DNA of 64,000 nucleotides from contig NZ_CP010976.1 in NCBI RefSeq assembly GCF_000949425.1, positions 4,278,001-4,342,000 on the forward strand, read 5' to 3'. The notes under the pieces were generated by a model. The model was not told where the DNA came from. It saw only the letters and a program-made list of their open reading frames with translations, and did no database searches. The number at the start of each line of letters is the position of its first letter. Positions within the stretch are counted from its first letter, which is position 1. Positions 10,858-21,502 of this stretch are shown in pieces. The position numbers were made by a program, and so were the translations under genes. Origin of the DNA: Paenibacillus sp. IHBB 10380. Lineage in GTDB: Bacteria > Bacillota > Bacilli > Paenibacillales > Paenibacillaceae.

Positions 10858-11277
10858 TTATTTTTTTACTTTAGGACGTTTAGCACCGTATTTAGAACGA
10901 GCTTGCATCCGGTTGTTAACACCTGCTGTATCTAGAGCGCCGCGAACGATATGGTAACGAACCCCTGCAAGGTCCTTTACTTTTCCTCCACGAATCAACA
11001 CAACACTGTGCTCTTGAAGGTTATGTCCAATACCCGGGATGTAAGCAGTCACCTCGATACGGTTCGTCAAACGAACACGAGCGTATTTACGAAGCGCTGA
11101 GTTTGGTTTACGTGGAGTCATTGTTCCTACACGTGTACAAACACCGCGTTTTTGTGGAGCACTCAAATCAGTATCTTGACGTTTCAAAGCATTGAACCCT
11201 TTTTGTAAAGCAGGGGACTTTGATTTGTAGATCTTGGCTTGACGCCCTTTACGAACTAGTTGATTAATTGTTGGCAT
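10858..11277 (-). CDS. rpsL: 30S ribosomal protein S12
   Basis: 139 aa. S12 shapes the decoding centre with 16S rRNA helices 18, 27 and 44. [12 protein letters not shown] and [17 protein letters not shown] identify it. Two residues differ from the usual bacterial sequence. Residue 56 is Arg where most bacteria have Lys (E. coli Lys42 equivalent). Residue 104, in KDLAGVRYH, is Ala where most have Pro (E. coli Pro90 equivalent). Lys101 (E. coli Lys87 equivalent) is kept. Codons read directly are CGT and GCA. Changes at these positions are known to alter streptomycin response in other bacteria; the phenotype here is an inference. Confidence 0.98.
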   Translation of the reverse strand: MPTINQLVRKGRQAKIYKSKSPALQKGFNALKRQDTDLSAPQKRGVCTRVGTMTPRKPNSALRKYARVRLTNRIEVTAYIPGIGHNLQEHSVVLIRGGKVKDLAGVRYHIVRGALDTAGVNNRMQARSKYGAKRPKVKK

Positions 11278-11419
11278 GTTATTGCCACCCCCTTCCCATA
11301 TTTCTATCCCTTCACAAACCGACTTTCAAGTCCACAGACCCAGGCGGCTCATTAAAGAGCAAATGAAAAGTTTTTGCCGAAAGAAAACAACTCTTCCCCA
11401 ACAAAAACATCACTTATAG

Positions 11420-11671
11420 CTATTGTTTAATGACGGCAGCCATTGCTGCACCCACTTCAATGCTGCATGCTTCGCCCAATTCAATCATGGTATCCACATA
11501 CGTGATTTTGACACCGTGTTTCTCACACAGCGCTACAATCTTTGAAATAAGTCGTTGATCCGCATCGTTCGCCACATAGACTTCTGTAGCTTGGCCCAAC
11601 TCCACAGAACGTGTAGTTTGTTTGGTCCCGATTCTAACATGAGCATCCTGCAACCCTTTATCATTAGACAT
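11420..11671 (-). CDS. rplGB: L7Ae/L30e/S12e-family RNA-binding protein YbxF
   Basis: 83 aa, matching the Bacillus YbxF size. L7Ae-family proteins bind kink-turn RNAs; YbxF associates with the ribosome. Family features are GTKQTTRSVELGQATEVYVANDAD (about 14-37) with hydrophobic strands after it. I start at the ATG at 11671 (MSNDKG) behind TTGGAGGAA; an upstream in-frame codon would add 24 residues with no family match and would run through the promoter region. It is the first gene of the str operon, before rpsL. Confidence 0.9.
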   Translation of the reverse strand: MSNDKGLQDAHVRIGTKQTTRSVELGQATEVYVANDADQRLISKIVALCEKHGVKITYVDTMIELGEACSIEVGAAMAAVIKQ

Positions 11672-11730
11672 CTTTACGATTCCTCCAAAAAGAACAGGGA
11701 TAAATCCTCTACTACTCACGCACCTCTGAT

Positions 11731-11759
11731 ATATTAGCATCACTAACTAACGATGTCAA
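11731..11759 (-). promoter_or_regulatory. sigma-A promoter of the str operon
   Basis: Minus-strand -35 TTGACA (11754-11759) and -10 TAATAT (11731-11736) with a 17-bp spacer, placed about 60 bp upstream of the YbxF start and facing it. It should drive ybxF-rpsL-rpsG-fusA-tuf. This supports the shorter YbxF start. Confidence 0.85.
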
Positions 11760-11797
11760 GAGGTTTATTGTAATTATTCCTTGAAAATGGAATGCCT

Positions 11798-11834
11798 GCG
11801 AAGCTATTCATAGGAGCAGAACAGCTTCGCGGCT
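11798..11834 (-). other. hairpin downstream of rpoC
   Basis: GCGAAGCT and AGCTTCGC form a strong stem with an extra GAA/TTC pair directly after the rpoC stop. On the minus strand there is only a diffuse T-rich stretch, so it is a weak or non-canonical terminator at best. It could mark the 3' end of the rpoBC transcript. Confidence 0.45.
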
Positions 11835-11842
11835 AGTTCCAA

Positions 11843-14800
11843 TTATTCTACAGTGACTGTTTCCATATCTTTAGCATCTGCGGTCTTCAATTCCGGATCA
11901 GCATAAGTTACGCTGCGGTAACGATTCATACCCGTACCTGCCGGAATCAATTTCCCGATGATAACATTTTCCTTCAGTCCTAACAATTTGTCTACTTTTC
12001 CTTTGATCGCAGCATCGGTCAATACGCGAGTCGTTTCTTGGAATGATGCAGCCGACAAGAATGAGTCGGTTTCCAGAGAAGCTTTCGTGATCCCTAGCAG
12101 GACTGGTTTTGCAACCGCTGGCTCTTTACCAGAAAGGATAGCTACTTTATTAGCAGCTTCATATTCATGAATATCCGAGAACGCACCTGGTAGAAGCGTA
12201 GTCTCCCCTGCATCAACGATCCGGATTTTACGAAGCATTTGTTTAATCATAACTTCAACGTGCTTATCGTTGATTTCTACACCTTGGTTACGGTATACAC
12301 GTTGTACTTCTTGTAGAATATAGTTTTGCACACCACGAATCCCTTTGATACGCAAAATTTCTTTTGGATCAATTGAACCGTCAGTAAGCTCATCACCAGC
12401 TTCAATTTCTTGGCCTTCGCTAACGCGTAGACGTGAACCATAAGTAACAGAGTAAGATTTAGTCTCGGCTTCGCCTTGAATTTCAATCTCACGACGGTCT
12501 TTGGTTTCACGAATTTCTTTAACGACACCATCAATTTCACTAATCGTTGCTTGACCTTTTGGATTCCGGGCTTCGAAAAGCTCTTGAATACGTGGCAAAC
12601 CTTGTGTAATATCGTCTCCCGCAACGCCCCCGGTATGGAACGTACGCATGGTGAGCTGTGTTCCTGGTTCACCAATGGATTGTGCCGCGATAATACCTAC
12701 CGCTTCCCCAATTTCCACATGTTTACCAGTAGCTAGATTTCGTCCATAACATATCTTACATACGCCATGACGAGCTCTACAGCTAAGTACAGAACGAATT
12801 TGTAATTTTTCAACTCCGGCTGCGACAATCGCACTCGCTTTGTCAGAGTCAATCAGTTCATTACGGTTTACAATAACAGCGCCTGTCTCTGGATGACGAA
12901 CGGTCTCGAAGCAATAACGACCTTCAATACGGTCATACAGATCTTCAATGACCTCTTTACCATCCTGAATCTTCGCAACTGAGAATCCTTTATCTGTACC
13001 ACAATCCTCTTCACGAACGATGACATCTTGTGCCACGTCAACTAGACGACGAGTAAGATAACCGGAATCGGCTGTACGTAGTGCTGTATCGGCCAAACCT
13101 TTACGAGCTCCGTGAGTAGATAGGAAGTACTCGAGTACTGTCAGTCCTTCGCGGAAGTTCGATTTGATTGGTAATTCGATAATACGTCCTGATGGGTTGG
13201 CCATCAGACCACGCATACCGCCCAATTGGGTGATTTGTGATTTATTACCACGCGCTTTGGAATCAACCATGAGCATGATGGAGTTAAAGCGATCCATAGA
13301 CTTCATGAGTACTTCAGTGATCTCATCTTTCGTCTTAGACCAGATATCGATAACACGGTCATAACGTTCCTCATTGGTAATAAGTCCCCGACGATATTGA
13401 GTCGTAACGACATCAACTTTTGCGTCAGATGCATGTAGAATCTCATCTTTTTCTACCGGTACGATGACGTCGGATACTGCGACGGTTACACCAGCACGGG
13501 TAGAATAAGTGAATCCTAATTGCTTGATCTTATCCAAGATAACGGATGTTTCTGTCGTGTGATAGGTTTCGAAACAACGGGCAATGATATGGCCTAAATA
13601 ATCTTTACCCACACCACCAGCAATCGGCAGACTGTCTATAATAGCACGAATGTCTGCACCCTTTTCATATACAAAGTACTCTTCAGGTGTCCCCTCGAAC
13701 AGGTTCTTCCGTGTAGCTTCATTAATATATGGGAAAGTGCTAGGGAATATTTCATTGAAGATAATTTTCCCTACAGTTGTGATTAAGAATGCATTTTGTT
13801 GAGCTTCTGTAAAGTTCGTTTTACCAAGTGCTTTAGCAGGAATCGCTACACGTGCGTGTAGACCAGCTACTCCACGTTGATAAGCAGATAATGCTTCGTT
13901 TACAGTCCGCAGAATCATACCTGTACCTTTTTCTTCTTTGTTGTCCATCGTAAGATAGAACGTTCCAAGTACCATATCTTGTGAAGGCGTAACAACGGGT
14001 TTACCGTCTTTAGGGTTCAGTATGTTACCTGACGCCAACATCAGAATACGTGCTTCAGCTTGTGCTTCTGCAGATAATGGAACGTGGACAGCCATTTGGT
14101 CACCATCGAAGTCAGCGTTATATGCTGTACATACGAGTGGGTGAAGACGAATAGCATGACCTTCAACAAGAATCGGTTCAAAAGCTTGAATACCCAAACG
14201 GTGAAGCGTCGGTGCGCGGTTAAGGAGTACTGGGTGTTCTTTAATAACTTCTTCAAGTACATCCCATACTTCTGGACTTACACGTTCAACTTTACGTTTA
14301 GCACTCTTGATGTTATGAGCAAGACCCTTGTTAACAAGTTCTTTCATAACAAACGGTTTGAACAGCTCTAGTGCCATTTTTTTAGGCAGACCACATTGAT
14401 ACATTTTTAGGTAAGGTCCAACTACGATAACCGAACGGCCAGAGTAGTCAACACGTTTACCTAGTAAGTTCTGACGGAAACGACCTTGTTTACCTTTTAG
14501 CATATGGCTAAGGGATTTCAAAGGACGGTTACCCGGACCCGTTACCGGACGGCCACGACGACCATTATCAATTAATGCATCTACAGCTTCTTGAAGCATC
14601 CGTTTCTCGTTCTGTACGATAATATCCGGTGCACCAAGATCAAGTAGACGCTTCAAGCGATTGTTCCGGTTAATAACGCGGCGATACAAATCATTCAGGT
14701 CAGACGTTGCGAAACGTCCACCATCCAATTGTACCATCGGACGAAGTTCTGGAGGGATAACAGGTAATACATCCATAACCATCCACTCCGGTTTATTACC

Positions 14801-15457
14801 GGAATTACGGAATGCTTCAATCACTTCAAGACGTTTGATCGCCCGATTTCGACGTTGGCCTTGTGCAGTGCGCAATTCCTCTTTCAGGAATACTAACTCT
14901 TTTTCAACATCGATATCTTGCAAAAGCTTCTTAACAGCTTCAGCGCCCATCCCAGCTTGGAATCCATAGCCATATTTCTCACGATAGCTACGGTATTCTT
15001 TCTCAGATAGAAGTTGTTTTTTCTCAAGTGGTGTTTCACCAGGGTCCGTTACAACATAAGATGCAAAATAGATAATCTCTTCGAGCGATCTAGGAGACAT
15101 ATCAAGTGCAAGCCCCATGCGGCTTGGAATACCTTTGAAATACCAGATATGAGATACTGGTGCAGCCAGTTCAATATGGCCCATACGTTCACGGCGAACT
15201 TTAGCTCTTGTGACTTCAACGCCACAACGATCACATACAACGCCCTTATAACGTACACGCTTATATTTACCACAATGGCATTCCCAATCTTTTGTCGGAC
15301 CAAAGATCTTCTCGCAGAACAGGCCTTCTTTTTCCGGTTTCAATGTACGATAGTTAATTGTTTCCGGTTTTTTAACTTCTCCGCGGGACCATGAACGAAT
15401 CTTCTCAGGTGAAGCGAGCCCGATTTTCATGTATTCAAAATTGTTAACGTCCAACAA
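11843..15457 (-). CDS. rpoC: DNA-directed RNA polymerase subunit beta'
   Basis: 1204 aa, near the Bacillus length. Beta' forms the clamp and holds the catalytic Mg2+. The N-terminal zinc site CHCG...CDRC is at about 60-78, the catalytic [12 protein letters not shown] at about 447-458, the bridge helix and trigger loop regions follow, and a second Cys cluster ([14 protein letters not shown]) is near 890. There is no large lineage insertion of the enterobacterial type. It lies 86 bp after rpoB, with a ribosome binding site AGGAGGG-type before the ATG. Confidence 0.99.
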   Translation of the reverse strand: MLDVNNFEYMKIGLASPEKIRSWSRGEVKKPETINYRTLKPEKEGLFCEKIFGPTKDWECHCGKYKRVRYKGVVCDRCGVEVTRAKVRRERMGHIELAAPVSHIWYFKGIPSRMGLALDMSPRSLEEIIYFASYVVTDPGETPLEKKQLLSEKEYRSYREKYGYGFQAGMGAEAVKKLLQDIDVEKELVFLKEELRTAQGQRRNRAIKRLEVIEAFRNSGNKPEWMVMDVLPVIPPELRPMVQLDGGRFATSDLNDLYRRVINRNNRLKRLLDLGAPDIIVQNEKRMLQEAVDALIDNGRRGRPVTGPGNRPLKSLSHMLKGKQGRFRQNLLGKRVDYSGRSVIVVGPYLKMYQCGLPKKMALELFKPFVMKELVNKGLAHNIKSAKRKVERVSPEVWDVLEEVIKEHPVLLNRAPTLHRLGIQAFEPILVEGHAIRLHPLVCTAYNADFDGDQMAVHVPLSAEAQAEARILMLASGNILNPKDGKPVVTPSQDMVLGTFYLTMDNKEEKGTGMILRTVNEALSAYQRGVAGLHARVAIPAKALGKTNFTEAQQNAFLITTVGKIIFNEIFPSTFPYINEATRKNLFEGTPEEYFVYEKGADIRAIIDSLPIAGGVGKDYLGHIIARCFETYHTTETSVILDKIKQLGFTYSTRAGVTVAVSDVIVPVEKDEILHASDAKVDVVTTQYRRGLITNEERYDRVIDIWSKTKDEITEVLMKSMDRFNSIMLMVDSKARGNKSQITQLGGMRGLMANPSGRIIELPIKSNFREGLTVLEYFLSTHGARKGLADTALRTADSGYLTRRLVDVAQDVIVREEDCGTDKGFSVAKIQDGKEVIEDLYDRIEGRYCFETVRHPETGAVIVNRNELIDSDKASAIVAAGVEKLQIRSVLSCRARHGVCKICYGRNLATGKHVEIGEAVGIIAAQSIGEPGTQLTMRTFHTGGVAGDDITQGLPRIQELFEARNPKGQATISEIDGVVKEIRETKDRREIEIQGEAETKSYSVTYGSRLRVSEGQEIEAGDELTDGSIDPKEILRIKGIRGVQNYILQEVQRVYRNQGVEINDKHVEVMIKQMLRKIRIVDAGETTLLPGAFSDIHEYEAANKVAILSGKEPAVAKPVLLGITKASLETDSFLSAASFQETTRVLTDAAIKGKVDKLLGLKENVIIGKLIPAGTGMNRYRSVTYADPELKTADAKDMETVTVE

Positions 15458-15543
15458 GGAGCAACCCTCCTTAACCTATTCCTAGATTATTTGATACGTG
15501 AGTAGGGCAGTTAGGCTAGCCTAACTGCCAATCACGATCTCTT

Positions 15544-18500
15544 TTATTCCACTCCGACTTCCGCGCCTTCTATATTGAGACTCAGCTTATCGCCCGCTGC
15601 CTCGTCTTCGTCATCGAGTTCTTTCATCTCGATTTCTTGTTCGTCACCACTCAAGATCTTAACATCCAAACCTAAAGATTGAAGTTCTTTAATAAGAACC
15701 TTGAACGATTCTGGAACACCAGGTTCTGGAACATTCTCGCCCTTGACGATAGATTCGTACGTTTTCACCCGACCTACTACATCATCGGACTTAACTGTTA
15801 AGATTTCTTGTAGTGTATAAGCAGCACCGTAAGCCTCTAATGCCCATACTTCCATTTCCCCGAAACGTTGACCACCGAATTGAGCTTTACCACCCAACGG
15901 TTGTTGTGTAACGAGTGAGTAAGGACCTGTAGAACGAGCATGGATCTTATCATCAACCATGTGAGCCAGCTTAATCATGTGCATAACGCCGACTGTAACT
16001 TCGCGTTCGAACAAATCGCCCGTACGACCATCGTACAATCTAGTCTTACCATTACGCTGCATGCCAGACTCTTCCATCGTATCGAATACGTCATTCTCGT
16101 CCGCACCGTCAAATACCGGCGTTGCTACGTGAATTCCTAGTCGCATAGCGGCCATACCCAAGTGAACCTCAAGTACTTGACCGATATTCATCCGAGAAGG
16201 TACCCCTAGTGGATTCAATACAACCTGTACCGGCGTTCCATCTGGAAGGAAAGGCATATCTTCTTCAGGTAAAATACGAGCAACGACACCCTTGTTACCG
16301 TGGCGTCCCGCCATTTTGTCACCTTCGGAGATTTTACGTTTCTGCGCAATGTAGACACGCACCATTTGATTAACACCAGGAGGTAGTTCATCACCGTTCT
16401 CACGAGTAAACACCTTCACATCTACGATAATACCGTCACTACCATGCGGAACACGTAATGATGTATCACGAACTTCACGAGCTTTCTCACCAAATATAGC
16501 GTGTAGAAGGCGCTCTTCAGCAGTCAATTCTGTTACACCCTTCGGAGTAACTTTACCAACTAGGATGTCACCAGCACTAATCTCAGCACCGATACGAATA
16601 ATACCTCGTTCATCTAAGTTCCGAAGTGCATCTTCACCAACATTAGGAATGTCGCGAGTAATCTCTTCAGGTCCTAGCTTCGTGTCACGAGCTTCCGACT
16701 CATATTCTTCAATATGAATTGAAGTGTATACATCTTCCTTGACCATCTTCTCACTTAGAAGGATAGCATCCTCATAGTTGTAACCTTCCCAAGTCATGAA
16801 AGCAACGACAACGTTACGTCCAAGAGCGAGTTCGCCCATCTCAGTTGAAGGTCCATCTGCTAGGATATCCCCAATCTTCACAGTGTCGCCTATATTGACG
16901 ATTGGACGTTGGTTAATACAAGTCCCCTGATTCGAACGCATAAATTTGTGTAATTTATGTTTAACGACGTCACCCTTCACTTCTTTGCCATCTACAAGTT
17001 CAATACGGCGAACCCAGATTTCATTAGCAGAAGAACGTTCAACAACACCGTTATGTTTGGATACAATACATACACCAGAGTCTTTAGCAGACTTGTGTTC
17101 CATCCCTGTACCAACCAGTGGGGCCTTAGGAATCAATAGAGGCACCGCTTGGCGTTGCATGTTGGATCCCATCAGGGCGCGGTTGGAGTCATCATTCTCT
17201 AGGAATGGAATCAAAGCAGTCGCGACCGACACTACTTGTTTTGGAGAAACGTCCATGTAATCTACACGATCACTTGGCATAGATAGAATGTTATCTGCTT
17301 GCTTATTGTAACGAACGATAACGATATCATCTTCAAACTTACTGTCAGCTGTTAGCTTAGCGTTCGCTTGAGCAACAATGTAGTTATCTTCTTCGTCTGC
17401 AGTCAAATAATCAATCTGTTCGGTAACAATCCCAGTCTTAGAATCAACCCAACGATACGGAGCTTCAATAAAGCCGTATTCGTTCACACGAGCAAAGGTT
17501 GACAAGGAGTTAATCAAACCAATGTTCGGACCTTCCGGTGTCTCGATTGGACACATCCGGCCATAATGACTTGGATGGACGTCACGAACTTCGAAACCAG
17601 CGCGCTCACGTGTAAGACCACCAGGTCCCAGAGCAGATAGACGACGTTTATGCGTCAATTCACCCAGTGGGTTCGTTTGATCCATAAATTGCGACAATTG
17701 AGAACTTCCGAAGAATTCTTTAATGGATGCTATAACCGGACGAATGTTAATCAATGCTTGTGGCGTGATCACATTCGCATCTTGGATGGACATTCTTTCA
17801 CGAACTACACGTTCCATTCTAGAAAGACCGATGCGGAATTGGTTTTGAAGCAATTCACCAACAGAACGCAAGCGACGGTTACCCAAGTGGTCAATATCAT
17901 CTGTGTTTCCTACGCCATGTAGGAGGTCTATGAAATAGCTGATGGATGAAATAATATCAGCCGGTGTAATATTTTTAACTGATTTATCAATGTTCGCATT
18001 TGCAATCACTTTGATAACTTTGCCTTCTTCAATAGGAGAAAAGACTTCAATACTCTGTAGTGGAATATCATCGGCATCAAGCGCACCATTCGCTACATGA
18101 TATGTTTTGAGTCCAACACCATTCTCCAAATGAGGCATCAACTCATCTAGTAAACGACGATCTACCATTTGTCCTGATTCAGCCAGAATTTCTCCTGTAG
18201 CTGGATCAACTAGTGATTGAGCTAACCGTTGATTGAACAAGCGATTCTTAATGTGTAATTTTTTGTTGATCTTGTAACGACCTACGTTAGCAAGATCATA
18301 ACGCTTAGGATCAAAGAAACGTGCTACCAATAGACTCTTCGCATTGTCTAATGTAGGTGGTTCACCTGGACGAAGGCGTTCATAGATCTCTATAAGCGCT
18401 TTTTCCGTTGAATCCGTATTGTCTTTGTCCAACGTATTACGGATGTACTCATCATTACCAAGCAAATCCAAGATTTCAGCATCAGTGCCAAAACCAAGGG

Positions 18501-19089
18501 AACGAAGTAACACAGTCACCGGTATTTTACGGGTACGGTCAATCCGGACATACATGATATCCTTAGCATCCGTCTCCAGTTCAAGCCATGCGCCACGGTT
18601 AGGAATAACAGTTGCTGTATAATTCTTTTTACCGTTTTTGTCGATTTTCGTACTGAAATAGACGCTAGGAGAGCGAACCAACTGGCTGACAATTACCCGT
18701 TCTGCACCGTTGATAATGAACGTACCAGTATCCGTCATCAACGGGAAGTCTCCCATGAACACTTCCTGCTCCTTGACTTCACCTGTTTCTTTGTTGATGA
18801 GTCTCACCTTAACCCTAAGTGGAGCTGCATACGTTACGTCACGCTCTTTGGCGTCGTCTATCGTATATTTAGGCTCACTAAGGCTGTAGTCTATAAACTC
18901 CAGCACCAAATTACCCGTGAAATCCTGAATTGGGGAAATATCATGAAACATTTCGCGCAATCCTTCCTCCAAAAACCAATCATATGATTTTTGTTGGATT
19001 TCGATCAGATTCGGAATTTCGAGTACTTCGTTAATTCTTGCATAACTCCGTCGAGTGCGTCGACCATACTGAACAAGATGTCCTGCCAA
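15544..19089 (-). CDS. rpoB: DNA-directed RNA polymerase subunit beta
   Basis: 1181 aa with the TTG start at 19089. This start gives [19 protein letters not shown], aligning with Bacillus RpoB which also uses TTG, and follows GAGGGGTGA at good spacing; an ATG 18 bp upstream would sit on that ribosome binding site. Beta forms the main active-site cleft. The rifampicin pocket ([16 protein letters not shown], then [14 protein letters not shown]) keeps the usual sensitive residues. The C-terminus after [12 protein letters not shown] is acidic. Confidence 0.98.
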   Translation of the reverse strand: MAGHLVQYGRRTRRSYARINEVLEIPNLIEIQQKSYDWFLEEGLREMFHDISPIQDFTGNLVLEFIDYSLSEPKYTIDDAKERDVTYAAPLRVKVRLINKETGEVKEQEVFMGDFPLMTDTGTFIINGAERVIVSQLVRSPSVYFSTKIDKNGKKNYTATVIPNRGAWLELETDAKDIMYVRIDRTRKIPVTVLLRSLGFGTDAEILDLLGNDEYIRNTLDKDNTDSTEKALIEIYERLRPGEPPTLDNAKSLLVARFFDPKRYDLANVGRYKINKKLHIKNRLFNQRLAQSLVDPATGEILAESGQMVDRRLLDELMPHLENGVGLKTYHVANGALDADDIPLQSIEVFSPIEEGKVIKVIANANIDKSVKNITPADIISSISYFIDLLHGVGNTDDIDHLGNRRLRSVGELLQNQFRIGLSRMERVVRERMSIQDANVITPQALINIRPVIASIKEFFGSSQLSQFMDQTNPLGELTHKRRLSALGPGGLTRERAGFEVRDVHPSHYGRMCPIETPEGPNIGLINSLSTFARVNEYGFIEAPYRWVDSKTGIVTEQIDYLTADEEDNYIVAQANAKLTADSKFEDDIVIVRYNKQADNILSMPSDRVDYMDVSPKQVVSVATALIPFLENDDSNRALMGSNMQRQAVPLLIPKAPLVGTGMEHKSAKDSGVCIVSKHNGVVERSSANEIWVRRIELVDGKEVKGDVVKHKLHKFMRSNQGTCINQRPIVNIGDTVKIGDILADGPSTEMGELALGRNVVVAFMTWEGYNYEDAILLSEKMVKEDVYTSIHIEEYESEARDTKLGPEEITRDIPNVGEDALRNLDERGIIRIGAEISAGDILVGKVTPKGVTELTAEERLLHAIFGEKAREVRDTSLRVPHGSDGIIVDVKVFTRENGDELPPGVNQMVRVYIAQKRKISEGDKMAGRHGNKGVVARILPEEDMPFLPDGTPVQVVLNPLGVPSRMNIGQVLEVHLGMAAMRLGIHVATPVFDGADENDVFDTMEESGMQRNGKTRLYDGRTGDLFEREVTVGVMHMIKLAHMVDDKIHARSTGPYSLVTQQPLGGKAQFGGQRFGEMEVWALEAYGAAYTLQEILTVKSDDVVGRVKTYESIVKGENVPEPGVPESFKVLIKELQSLGLDVKILSGDEQEIEMKELDDEDEAAGDKLSLNIEGAEVGVE

Positions 19090-19387
19090 CTTAAACTCAC
19101 CCCTCATGTCTACTCACTTTAAAAATACATTGCGAACCTCTGTTTGGACACTTATAATAGAACCATAGAGGTCGCTCCTACGAATAAAGAAAAAAACTCT
19201 TCCCCGAATTCTTTCGAACAAAGAGCAATCTATCCGCATTCTTACCTTTCATCATAGGACTTCATAATCAGTAGATTTGCTTCAAATCCTCATAAGCCAT
19301 ATACATATATCACCTATGAAACCTTCTCAATAAAACCCTTGACATTTGAGCAAACTAAAGACAAGATGCCTATCCTAATACTGACAT
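19090..19387 (-). other. long rpoB 5' leader with possible attenuator
   Basis: About 300 nt of untranslated RNA between the predicted start near 19387 and the rpoB TTG. At 19197-19225 a hairpin (CTCTTT...GGAAGAG outer stem, inner stem closed by a GAAA tetraloop) is followed on the minus strand by seven T, then CTTT, which resembles an intrinsic terminator. A second hairpin around 19134-19176 (GCGACCTCT pairing with AGAGGTTCGC) follows. Together these suggest control of rpoBC by attenuation or antitermination, which is an inference. Confidence 0.5.
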
Positions 19388-19393
19388 TTCATA

Positions 19394-19422
19394 ATAATAA
19401 CACATTCACAATCCCAAGTCAA
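19394..19422 (-). promoter_or_regulatory. sigma-A promoter of rpoBC
   Basis: Minus-strand TTGACT (19417-19422) and TATTAT (19394-19399) with a 17-bp spacer. It lies immediately after the stop of the RsmC-like gene and faces rpoB. Predicted transcription start is about 19387, giving the long leader. Confidence 0.8.
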
Positions 19423-19437
19423 TAATCTATTTGCGGA

Positions 19438-20043
19438 TTATTCCTGATTTTTTGTTGCTTTGAATATGTGATATCCCTTATCCCTCGTAATTTCTTCGAC
19501 CACCTGAAATAAGCTTTGAAGTTTAGCCTTAGCCGATGGAGCACCCTGCTTCTTCTGAATAACCACCCACAAGGCTCCCCCAATGCGAAGATGTTCATAG
19601 GCTTGCACAAAAATGGAATGTACGGTTTCCTTCCCCGCTCTAATAGGAGGATTCGTTACAATAACATCAAATTGTTGTCCTTCCACAGAGGTGAAGAGGT
19701 CACTCTCCAAGATAGAGACATTCGCAATTCCATTCAATTGCGCATTCTCTTTAGCAAGTGCAACTGCGCGACTATTCACATCTACCATTGTCACATGTCC
19801 ATCTTGTGCCAACCGAGCTGCTGCAAATCCGATAGGACCATAGCCACAACCAACATCAAGCACAGAGGATCCGATAGGTATATCCATTGCTTCAACCATT
19901 ACTTTACTACCATAATCGACACCATTTTTAGAAAATACACCCGCATCACTAATAAAGCGATAGTTTTGTCCTCTTAACCTCTCTTCAATCATTTTGCGGT
20001 TATGCTGTGACTCCGGTTGGTTGGAATAATAATGCTGTGGCAT
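19438..20043 (-). CDS. class I SAM-dependent methyltransferase, RsmC-like (YbxB)
   Basis: 201 aa. It resembles YbxB of Bacillus, placed between rplL and rpoB, and the C-terminal catalytic half of RsmC, which methylates N2 of a guanine in 16S rRNA. SAM-binding motif I is LDVGCGYGPIG (about 61-71), the acidic strand 2 residue is in MVDVNSRAV (about 85-93) and the catalytic motif IV is NPPIRAGK (about 132-139), typical of base N-methyltransferases. The N-terminal YYSNQPESQHN is also typical. The exact target nucleotide is not established here. Confidence 0.9.
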   Translation of the reverse strand: MPQHYYSNQPESQHNRKMIEERLRGQNYRFISDAGVFSKNGVDYGSKVMVEAMDIPIGSSVLDVGCGYGPIGFAAARLAQDGHVTMVDVNSRAVALAKENAQLNGIANVSILESDLFTSVEGQQFDVIVTNPPIRAGKETVHSIFVQAYEHLRIGGALWVVIQKKQGAPSAKAKLQSLFQVVEEITRDKGYHIFKATKNQE

Positions 20044-20112
20044 CCTTCTCCTCCGAATCTGTTATTTTCATTCTATTTTTTCCTAATAAATCTATTTTGA
20101 CACAAACTAATC

Positions 20113-20153
20113 AAAAACAAACCCCTTGAACAGAATTCAAGGGGTTTGTTTTT
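20113..20153 (-). terminator. intrinsic terminator after rplJL
   Basis: Perfect 18-bp stem (AACCCC... core ACCCCTTGAA and its complement) around a 5-nt loop, with A-run and T-run on both sides, so it may act in both directions. It follows rplL and the structured repeat at 20154-20247. Confidence 0.9.
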
Positions 20154-20247
20154 CTAAAATATAAGAAAGTATAAGTTTTCACTATAACTTTGCTTATATT
20201 TCTACGAGAAACGGTTACCGTCCCTTTAAGGACGGCGAAGCCGTTTC
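20154..20247 (-). repeat. structured intergenic repeat, copy A
   Basis: About 94 bp in the 3' region of rplL, in the sense of rplL. It matches copy B (51907-51992, opposite strand) with roughly 80% identity over about 80 bp by eye. The shared core includes GTAACCGTTTCT, GTAGAAA, AAGCA, ATAGTGA and AACTTATAC. Copy A folds into three stem-loops: GAAACGG...CCGTTTC enclosing CCGTCC/GGGACGG, TTTCT-CGT-AGAAA, and TATAAG...CTTATA. It runs directly into the rplL terminator. Confidence 0.75.
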
Positions 20248-20284
20248 TTCTTGGATGTAATACTTAAAAGAAGATAAGAAGGAA

Positions 20285-20644
20285 TTACTTCACTTCTACA
20301 GATGCGCCTGCTTCTTCTAACTTAGCTTTAACAGCTTCAGCTTCTTCTTTAGCTACTTTTTCTTTCAAAGCTTTTGGAGCGTTGTCTACCAATTCTTTAG
20401 CTTCTTTCAAGCCAAGACCAGTGATTTCGCGAACTGCTTTGATAACGTTGATCTTGGAAGCGCCAGCGCTAGTCAAGATTACGTCAAATTCGGATTGCTC
20501 TTCTGCTTCAACTGCAGCAGCACCTGCAGCAGCTACTGGAGCTGCAGCAGTTACGCCGAATTCGTCTTCGATTGCTTTAACAAGATCGTTCAATTCCAAT
20601 ACAGTCATACCTTTAATGGCTTCCAAAATTTGTTCGTTACTCAT
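20285..20644 (-). CDS. rplL: 50S ribosomal protein L7/L12
   Basis: 119 aa. L7/L12 forms the flexible stalk dimers that recruit translational GTPases. The N-terminal dimerisation helix is [26 protein letters not shown], followed by the Ala-rich hinge (about 33-48) and the C-terminal domain with [24 protein letters not shown] (about 64-87). It is 67 bp downstream of rplJ and shares its transcript. Confidence 0.99.
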   Translation of the reverse strand: MSNEQILEAIKGMTVLELNDLVKAIEDEFGVTAAAPVAAAGAAAVEAEEQSEFDVILTSAGASKINVIKAVREITGLGLKEAKELVDNAPKALKEKVAKEEAEAVKAKLEEAGASVEVK

Positions 20645-20710
20645 GGTTGAACCTCCAATTTTATATTTAAATTATTTTGTCCTACATTAAACATTAGAAG
20701 ATTCCAACAC

Positions 20711-21214
20711 TTACGCGCTTTGGTCTTCTTTTTCAGCAACAGCTTTAACTGCAAGCGCGAAGTTCCGCACAGGTGCTTGCAATACGCTGAGTAGCATGGA
20801 AAGAAGTCCGTCGCGAGAAGGAAGTTCTGCCAGTGCTTTAATTTCATCTACACCAATTACTTTGCCTTCAACCACTGCACCTTTTAATTTCAATGCATCA
20901 TTCTTCTTAGCGAAATCGTTAAGAATTTTGGCTGGTGCCACAGCATCTTCTCCACCGAAAGCTACAGCAGTAGGACCTGTTAATACAGCATCCAAATCTG
21001 TAAGCCCAGTAGCAGCAGTTGCGCGACGTAGCAAGGAGTTCTTAAGAACTTGAAATTCAATCCCAGCTTCACGAAGCTGCTTGCGCAGTTCAGTTGCTTG
21101 GGCAACGTTCAATCCACGGTAATCCGCAATAACGGTTGTTACGCTTCCTTGTAACTTTGCCGTTACGACATCAACTGCTTCTTGTTTAGCTTGAATTACT
21201 TTTGCATTTGCCAA
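20711..21214 (-). CDS. rplJ: 50S ribosomal protein L10
   Basis: 167 aa. L10 anchors the L7/L12 dimers to the stalk base and autoregulates rplJL through its leader. The sequence has [29 protein letters not shown] features, and [21 protein letters not shown] near the C-terminus. I choose the TTG at 21214, eight bases from AGGAGG; the GTG at 21223 overlaps that ribosome binding site and is unlikely. Confidence 0.96.
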   Translation of the reverse strand: MANAKVIQAKQEAVDVVTAKLQGSVTTVIADYRGLNVAQATELRKQLREAGIEFQVLKNSLLRRATAATGLTDLDAVLTGPTAVAFGGEDAVAPAKILNDFAKKNDALKLKGAVVEGKVIGVDEIKALAELPSRDGLLSMLLSVLQAPVRNFALAVKAVAEKEDQSA

Positions 21215-21457
21215 TCTATACACCTCCTGATAGTTTACTATACAGCATCATAATAGATGCTGAACCATTCTACATAGGCAAGTAAAAAGCCTCCGTAGAA
21301 TTACGAAGGCCTGATGAATCATCATTTGCAAGGACTTTCGTCCAACAACTACTGACGTTCTATCACAACACCTCGGTAGGAAATTAAGCCAAAGGCTCCT
21401 ACTGTCTACGGTAAGCATATTCAACTTTAGGGTTAATTCAAATTCACTTGCAACAAC
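21215..21457 (-). ncRNA. L10 leader (ribosomal protein L10 autoregulatory leader)
   Basis: The minus-strand RNA contains the conserved L10-leader blocks ACCGTAGACAGTAGGAGCC and CCTACCGAGGTG, as found before rplJL in Bacillota. These include the kink-turn-type site bound by the L10(L12)4 complex. A downstream hairpin (21283-21310: GCCTTCGTA paired with TACGGAGGC, then TTTTT) looks like an intrinsic terminator used for attenuation. Family assignment is from memory (Rfam L10_leader). Confidence 0.88.
21283..21310 (-). terminator. attenuator hairpin in the L10 leader
   Basis: A 9-bp stem (GCCTTCGTA/TACGGAGGC) with an AATTC-type loop is followed by five T on the minus strand, between the L10-binding region and the rplJ start. 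It is placed where it could stop transcription when L10 is in excess. Confidence 0.75.
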
Positions 21458-21463
21458 TCTTAC

Positions 21464-21492
21464 ATTTTAACAAATAATATTAACAAAGTCAA
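21464..21492 (-). promoter_or_regulatory. sigma-A promoter of rplJL
   Basis: Minus-strand TTGACT (21487-21492) and TAAAAT (21464-21469), 17-bp spacer, just after the rplA stop and facing the L10 leader. It allows rplJL to be transcribed apart from rplKA. Confidence 0.8.
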
Positions 21493-21502
21493 TATTATTA
21501 TA

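Noticed and set aside
11798..11834. Clear terminator after rpoC
   Set aside because: Strong stem but no proper T-run, so I list it only as a hairpin, not as a terminator.
12277..12675. 132-codon frame antisense/shifted within rpoC, and similar shadows in rpoB, fusA, tuf
   Set aside because: Composition and position follow the real coding frame in each case; no ribosome binding site or family match.
15544..19089. Rifampicin resistance substitution in RpoB
   Set aside because: The drug pocket residues read (Asp, His and Ser positions) are the usual sensitive ones.
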